Shown here one piece after another: positions 60,052 through 64,000 of a stretch of DNA of 64,000 bases; position 1 is the first letter of the stretch; the number at the start of each line of letters is the position of its first letter. A program made the position numbers and the translations under genes. Below the pieces are notes generated by a model. The model made no database searches and was not told the DNA's origin. It saw only the letters and a program-made list of their open reading frames with translations. Location: the NCBI GenBank assembly GCA_903884655.1, contig CAISFO010000097.1, positions 62,001-126,000 on the forward strand. Reading direction: 5' to 3'. Source of the DNA: an uncultured Holophagaceae bacterium. GTDB lineage: Bacteria; Acidobacteriota; Holophagae; Holophagales; Holophagaceae.

Positions 60052-61716
60052 TCACTTGTGCCCGGAGACCGGGACCTTGATGGGCGCGCCTGCCGGAGAA
60101 GCCAGGGCCGAGATCACGTACTCGGGATAGGCCGAGATGCCGTGTTCGTGGAGGTCCATGCCATCGTGTTCGCCATCCTCGGAAAGCCGCAGGAGGCCTT
60201 TGGCGTCGAGGGCATAGAAGACCGCGAAGGAAACCGCCAGCGTGGCCACGGTGACGATGCCGCTGCCGATGCCCTGGGCCAGCAGGACCTTGAACCCTCC
60301 GCCGTAGAACAGGCCCGTGAGCTTGCTGGACAGATCGGGAGCGATGGGATCGCTGCCCGCTGCCGCGAACTGCCCGCTGGCAAACAGGCCCAGGGACAGG
60401 GTGCCCCAGATGCCGTTGATCATGTGGACGGGCACAGCGCCAATGGGGTCATCGATCCGCAGATGCTCCAGCAGGTCGACGCCAAGGATGACGATGACTC
60501 CGGCGATGGCGCCGATCATCACCGAGCCGAAGGGACTCACCCAGTAGCAGGGGCAAGTGATGGCCACCAGGCCCGCCAGGAAGCCGTTGGTGATGGAGCC
60601 CGGGTCCCACTTCCCCGTGCGGAAGTAGATGAAGAAGACCGCCGTCAATCCTGCGGCGCAGGCGGCGAGTGTCGTATTGGCGGACACCCGGCCGATGCCT
60701 TCGAAGTCCATGGCCGACAGGGTGCTGCCAGGGTTGAAGCCATACCAGCCGAACCAGAGCAGCAGGCCGCCGCAGACCGCGATGGTGAGATCGTGGGGCG
60801 TCATGGGACCACCGCCATCCCGCTTGAACCTACGCCCGAGCCTGGGACCCAGGACGATGGCACCCGCCAGGGCCACGGCGCCACCGATGGTGTGAACCAC
60901 CGTCGAACCGGCAAAATCGTGAAAGTTCATGCCCAGCGAGGGCAGGAACTTGCCCGCAGCGCCCATGGTGGCGAGGAACCCGTCGGGCCCCCACGCCCAG
61001 TGGCCGATGATGGGATAGATGAAGCCAGAGACGGCGAAGCTGTAGAGGATATCGCCGATGAAATCCGTGCGGCCGATCATGGCTCCGGAGGTCACGGTGG
61101 AGCACGTGTCGGCAAAAGCGAACTGGAAGATCCAGTGGGCCAGGAGCGCCACACCTGTGGTTCCGTAGGTGACCGGGGCACCCTTGAGGAAGAACCAGTG
61201 GTAGCCGATGAATCCATTGCCCTCACTGAACATGAAGGCGTAGCCGATGGCCCAGAACAGGATGCCGCAGAGGCACGTATCAAACACGCACTCCACCAGG
61301 ACGTTCACCGTCTCCCGGGAACGGCAGAACCCGGCCTCGAGCATGACGAAGCCCACCTGCATGGCGAACACGAGGAAGGCCGCGATGAGGGTCCAGACCG
61401 TGTTCAGCGGGTTGACGATGTCCTTGGCGAGGACCACGGGTGGCGGGACGGGGGCCGGCGCGGCCTCCGGAGGCGTGACGGGCGCTGCCACGGGCGCCTG
61501 GGTGGCCGCTACCGGCGTATCCGCGCGAGCCGCGGTGCCCGTCAGCAGCAACGGAATCATCAGCATCATGCCCAGCACCAGGAGCATGCCCAGCAGCTTC
61601 CCGGAGGCCAGGGTCCAGCCGTAGCGTCGCCACTCCGGGTCCTTCAGCCGCTGGGCCAATCGATTGCGTTTCTCCTTCATCGTGAGCCGCTCTCCACGGG
61701 GTGTGATGTGCGTCAT
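60052..61716 (-). CDS. amt: Ammonium transporter
   Basis: 554 residues from the ATG at 61716 (AAGGAGCC upstream). Residues 130-530 are an Amt/AmtB channel: the gating and transport site with His in AGSTVVHTIGG and His in VPVHMINGIWGTL, FADTCSTVTSGAM and DPIGAVPVH. The N-terminus is unusual: about 35 basic residues, a hydrophobic segment (LGMLLVLGMMLMIPLLL) and about 35 residues of Ala/Pro, so it may have a cleaved signal after a long cytoplasmic stretch. Follows the TorF-family gene and precedes glnK. Confidence 0.92.
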   Translation of the reverse strand: MTHITPRGERLTMKEKRNRLAQRLKDPEWRRYGWTLASGKLLGMLLVLGMMLMIPLLLTGTAARADTPVAATQAPVAAPVTPPEAAPAPVPPPVVLAKDIVNPLNTVWTLIAAFLVFAMQVGFVMLEAGFCRSRETVNVLVECVFDTCLCGILFWAIGYAFMFSEGNGFIGYHWFFLKGAPVTYGTTGVALLAHWIFQFAFADTCSTVTSGAMIGRTDFIGDILYSFAVSGFIYPIIGHWAWGPDGFLATMGAAGKFLPSLGMNFHDFAGSTVVHTIGGAVALAGAIVLGPRLGRRFKRDGGGPMTPHDLTIAVCGGLLLWFGWYGFNPGSTLSAMDFEGIGRVSANTTLAACAAGLTAVFFIYFRTGKWDPGSITNGFLAGLVAITCPCYWVSPFGSVMIGAIAGVIVILGVDLLEHLRIDDPIGAVPVHMINGIWGTLSLGLFASGQFAAAGSDPIAPDLSSKLTGLFYGGGFKVLLAQGIGSGIVTVATLAVSFAVFYALDAKGLLRLSEDGEHDGMDLHEHGISAYPEYVISALASPAGAPIKVPVSGHK

Positions 61717-61817
61717 GTCTGGCTCCTTGAAGGTCAGGTGGTCGATTCCCGAATGGACAGAGGCTCCGCCAGCCGTCAAAGGGACCGACGGCAGGCAGAG
61801 CCTCGTCCGGATCGAGC

Positions 61818-62636
61818 CTAGAAAGCCTTCGTGATGGTGAAGGTCACGCGGCCCTTGCCGATGTTCCTCCCCATGGCGTTGTCATAGCCGAGATCCTTGG
61901 TGTCGGCATTGGTCCCCGCCAGGGCCAGGGTGTAGCCCTTGATCTCCTTGGCGATGCCCAGCTTGTAGTCGGTGTAGCCCAACAGGGTGTTTGTCGCCGA
62001 ACTGCTGGTGTTGAAGGTGGTCTTGCCGCCGTGGGCCTGCACCGTCCACCCGCTCTCACCCAGGGGATAGGCCAGCGTGAGGTCGACATAGCTGGAACCC
62101 TGGGCCTTGGCGATCCCGAAGTCATCGGCACTGATCACGCGCGAATATTTGAGGCTGGCCCAGCTGTAGCTGATCCCCAGGTAGGCCTCTGTCGTGTTGG
62201 GGTTGGCCAGGGCCCCGAGGTTGACATAGTTGCCGGGATAGAAGTAGCGGTAGAGGCCGAGATCCAGAGCCCAGTCCTTGGCGAAGGACCACTTGTAGCC
62301 CCCAAACAGATCCAGCTCCACCCCGGCGGAAACCGGCCCGGCGGAGGATCCCGTGAACTGGTCCGTGACCCAGGAGATGTTGCTTCCGGCGACGCTGAGG
62401 TAGAACCCCGAAGGATGAACCAGATCCAGTTCCGCCTGCACGGTGGGTTTGCCATCCGTCTGGGTGAGCCCGCGGAAGATGTACTGGGAACCGAGCGTGG
62501 TGGAGCCCGTCAAGGCGAACCCGAGGATCGAAGGCGGTGCCGGTGGCGCGGGGGCGGCTGCAGGCGCGGCCGGAGCCTGGGCCAGCAGTTGGGCGGTCAG
62601 CGCCGCGGCCAGAGGAAGGGCCTTGGGGAAGGTCAT
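61818..62636 (-). CDS. TorF-family putative outer-membrane porin
   Basis: 272 residues with a signal peptide (ALPLAAALTAQLLAQAPAAPA). The strand SQYIFRGLTQTD and the following HPSGFYLSVAGSNISWVTD match the TorF family of beta-barrels, often next to ammonium transport genes. A predicted barrel ends in a C-terminal Phe (VTFTITKAF), as outer-membrane proteins do. Probably a channel that lets small nitrogen compounds reach the Amt protein. Confidence 0.87.
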   Translation of the reverse strand: MTFPKALPLAAALTAQLLAQAPAAPAAAPAPPAPPSILGFALTGSTTLGSQYIFRGLTQTDGKPTVQAELDLVHPSGFYLSVAGSNISWVTDQFTGSSAGPVSAGVELDLFGGYKWSFAKDWALDLGLYRYFYPGNYVNLGALANPNTTEAYLGISYSWASLKYSRVISADDFGIAKAQGSSYVDLTLAYPLGESGWTVQAHGGKTTFNTSSSATNTLLGYTDYKLGIAKEIKGYTLALAGTNADTKDLGYDNAMGRNIGKGRVTFTITKAF

Positions 62637-62678
62637 GAGGTGCTCCAGTGGAAAGGGTTGTGAAGTGCCCGTTCGGGC

Positions 62679-62915
62679 TCAGTGGTGGTGGAGATCCGGG
62701 GACTGAGAGGGAAGGTTCTGGTGGAACGGCCTGGCCGGAACACTCCCCCTGGCGCAGCCGTTGGGATCGGCCGCAAAAAGCGGGGAGATGGCAACGATGG
62801 CTACAGCGACAGCCAGGACCCTCGATAGCGTTCGTCGCTTGGGAGCTCCTTCAGCCTGGACCAAGGTGACAGTGGATCCATCGGCCTCAGGAGTATGATC
62901 CGCGTGCCATGCCAT
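62679..62915 (-). CDS. Small single-helix protein, first gene of the nitrogen operon
   Basis: 78 residues. GGGAGG lies five bases before the ATG at 62915, which supports a real gene. One membrane helix (around 32-48, VLAVAVAIVAISPLFAA) may be a signal or anchor; the tail is Pro/His-rich and ends in three His. No family is recognised. It leads into the TorF-family, amt and glnK genes, and the sigma-54-like promoter lies 61 bases upstream of its start. Confidence 0.65.
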   Translation of the reverse strand: MAWHADHTPEADGSTVTLVQAEGAPKRRTLSRVLAVAVAIVAISPLFAADPNGCARGSVPARPFHQNLPSQSPDLHHH

Positions 62916-62975
62916 GGTTGCCTCCCAGCCTCGGCTCCAGAGGTCGAGGATCGACCCCTTCTATTCAAATCAGGG

Positions 62976-62991
62976 AGCAGGAAGCGTGCCC
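62976..62991 (-). promoter_or_regulatory. Sigma-54 (-24/-12) promoter
   Basis: On the minus strand the sequence GGGCACGCTTCCTGCT matches the consensus TGGCACG-N4-TTGCW at all but two bases and has exactly ten bases between the invariant GG and GC. Transcription should begin near 62965, about 50 bases before the small first gene. This fits control of the TorF-amt-glnK operon by RpoN and an NtrC-type activator. Confidence 0.65.
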
Positions 62992-63076
62992 ATGAGGACC
63001 AGGAGGTTTTGAATTTTATAAACCATTTATTATTAGAATTTGAATGTTGTCGAAGACCAATGGTTGAAAATTTACC

Positions 63077-63120
63077 TAAAACATTTTTGTCGTTCTGTTT
63101 TCAATTTAAAACATTTTTGT
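63077..63120. repeat. Two 14-base direct repeats in an AT-rich stretch
   Basis: TAAAACATTTTTGT occurs at 63077-63090 and 63107-63120, 30 bases apart. An 11-base inverted copy (CAAAAATGTTT) is at 63548-63558, so the copies flank the SMR-like gene. The surrounding 120 bases are strongly AT-rich compared with the rest of the window. It could be a binding-site array upstream of the sigma-54 promoter or the edges of an inserted cassette. Confidence 0.6.
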
Positions 63121-63128
63121 AATATATT

Positions 63129-63479
63129 TCAAGAGTGCTTGCTTACTCCTTGAAACGCATGGCCAAATTGCACCACCAACCCGCCGACGATGATGATGGC
63201 CACCCCCATCCAGGTGGAGAGCGGCACCACTTCGTGAAAGAGGAACCTCCCCGCCAGAACGCTCACCAGGGCGAAGATGGCCACATAGACCCCGAGCAGC
63301 CTTGAGAAGTCCCAAGGGACGAGGTTGACGACCACGCCATAGGTTCCAAGCATGAGGCAGCCCATCAGCAGGAAGGCAGGGCCGCCGCCACGCATGCCCT
63401 TCCGGATGACGGCGTCGCCACCGACCTCGAGCACGGCCGCAGCCAGGAAGATCAACCAGGCAAGGATGGGGAGTTTCAC
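63129..63479 (-). CDS. SMR/DMT-like small transporter
   Basis: 116 residues from a GTG at 63479, chosen because GGAGG lies five bases upstream. Four membrane helices; the first has AAAVLEVGGDAVIRKG with the Glu typical of small multidrug-resistance transporters. The C-terminal GVAIIIVGGLVVQFG is also usual. The substrate is unknown. It lies between glnA and the amt operon and is bounded by AT-rich DNA, which suggests a recent arrival. Confidence 0.78.
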   Translation of the reverse strand: MKLPILAWLIFLAAAVLEVGGDAVIRKGMRGGGPAFLLMGCLMLGTYGVVVNLVPWDFSRLLGVYVAIFALVSVLAGRFLFHEVVPLSTWMGVAIIIVGGLVVQFGHAFQGVSKHS

Positions 63480-63564
63480 GGGTCCTCCGGGTTTGGCCAA
63501 GGTCCAAGCAGCGCTTCGGTCCAAGGAGTAATGCAGTGGAACTCCGCCAAAAATGTTTACTTGA

Positions 63565-63593
63565 ATCATAAAAACAACAATTTTGTAGATAAA
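63565..63593 (-). promoter_or_regulatory. Possible sigma-70-type promoter of the SMR-like gene
   Basis: TATGAT at 63565-63570 (minus strand) is a good -10 box, with a weak TTTATC 17 bases upstream, inside the AT-rich stretch between glnA and the SMR-like gene. The transcript would start about 80 bases before the GTG. Confidence 0.3.
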
Positions 63594-63657
63594 TTGGTCG
63601 AGGTCTCAATGGCCCTTTTTCGAACCAATCGCAGCCGATCAATCCGGATGCCTGGGC

Positions 63658-64000
63658 TCAGAAGATCGGCAGGTACTTCGCCAGTTCCCAGGGAGAGACT
63701 TCCAGGCGGTAATCCTCCCACTCAAGGCGCTTGGCCATGAGGAAGGTCTCGCAGATCTGGGGACCCAGGGCCGCCCGGATCACGCTGTCGTGCTCCAGAG
63801 CATCCAGTGCCTGCCCAAGGGAAAGAGGCAGCAGATCCGGTTCTTCCACCATGGCCGAGGTGGTGGTGGGGAAGAGGTTCTCATCCGAGGCCGAAGAAAT
63901 GGCCAGCTGCCGGCGAATGCCATCCAGTCCCGCCGCCAGCATGACGGCGAACGCGAGGTAGGGGTTGCAGCTGGGATCCGGGCAGCGCAGTTCGATCCGG
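63658..64000 (-). CDS. glnA: Glutamine synthetase (C-terminal part, cut by window edge)
   Basis: The last 114 codons of a glutamine synthetase. The segment RIELRCPDPSCNPYLAFAVMLAAGLDGI holds the conserved Arg and the NPYLA substrate motif, and the protein ends with WEDYRLEVSPWELAKYLP. It makes glutamine from glutamate and ammonium. The N-terminal part is outside the window. The usual adenylylation-site Tyr region is before or at the edge, so its regulation cannot be judged. It is next to amt-glnK, a nitrogen-assimilation locus. Confidence 0.93.
   Translation of the reverse strand, partial: RIELRCPDPSCNPYLAFAVMLAAGLDGIRRQLAISSASDENLFPTTTSAMVEEPDLLPLSLGQALDALEHDSVIRAALGPQICETFLMAKRLEWEDYRLEVSPWELAKYLPIF

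Overview
The window is about 64 kb of GC-rich chromosomal DNA (roughly 65% G+C by eye), densely coding, with many 1 to 13 base overlaps between neighbouring genes. It holds a Gram-negative gene set: a TorF-type outer-membrane protein, heptose kinase, prepilin peptidase, periplasmic cyclophilin, secreted peptidases and lipoproteins. It also carries citrate and dicarboxylate transport under a CitA/DcuS-type sensor, a Tricorn-like protease, and a Ser/Thr kinase fused to TolB-like and TPR domains. Together these suggest an Acidobacteriota-like organism, perhaps Holophagae/Geothrix-like. This is inference: there is no rRNA or other decisive marker. I see no tRNA, rRNA, CRISPR array, insertion sequence or prophage, and no gene-free stretch longer than about 215 bases.

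Layout. 1-1603: tail of an upstream gene, then two exported proteins of unknown function, one with a histidine-containing five-residue repeat. 1625-4653 (minus): HExxH membrane protein, small protein, methyltransferase, membrane protein, TrmO. 4774-12045 (minus): carboxylate locus made of a TPR Ser/Thr kinase, a citrate/H+ symporter, a CitA/DcuS-type sensor kinase with its regulator, and DctA. 12216-16167 (plus): GGDEF/EAL protein, exported protein, gamma-glutamyltransferase. 16214-24108: two large repeat-rich lipoproteins either side of an RsmH gene. 24249-30993: secreted M28 peptidase, Tricorn-like protease and two alpha/beta hydrolases. 31056-34615 (minus): dUTPase, RlmN, EamA transporter, a DoxX-like fragment, a GNAT acetyltransferase and a decayed carboxymuconolactone-decarboxylase-like remnant. 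34616-40522 (minus): a tightly coupled six-gene run of two ABC ATPase/permease pairs, an M16 peptidase and an exported metallo-beta-lactamase-fold hydrolase.

40623-49203: mostly housekeeping genes (DnaE, serine acetyltransferase, periplasmic cyclophilin, prepilin peptidase). 49252-51940: a small accessory patch with an AAA+ ATPase like those of contractile injection systems, a membrane protein with an internal duplication, a GH19 endolysin-like enzyme and another membrane protein. 51885-57307: methylmalonyl-CoA epimerase, YecH-like protein, HolB, thymidylate kinase, zinc-ribbon/GYF protein, heptose kinase and a Trm112-like protein. 57390-59489: a secreted HExxH metallopeptidase. 59512-64000: a nitrogen locus (glnK, amt, TorF-family protein, small membrane protein, glnA at the edge) with a good sigma-54 promoter match, next to a very AT-rich patch around an SMR-like gene.

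Strongest leads for something undescribed are the ATPase/endolysin/membrane-protein patch (49252-51940), the ABC/M16/MBL run (34616-40522), the histidine-ladder repeat protein (96-644), a cryptic transglutaminase-like domain at the end of the largest lipoprotein, and a 78-base multi-hairpin element at 59512-59589.
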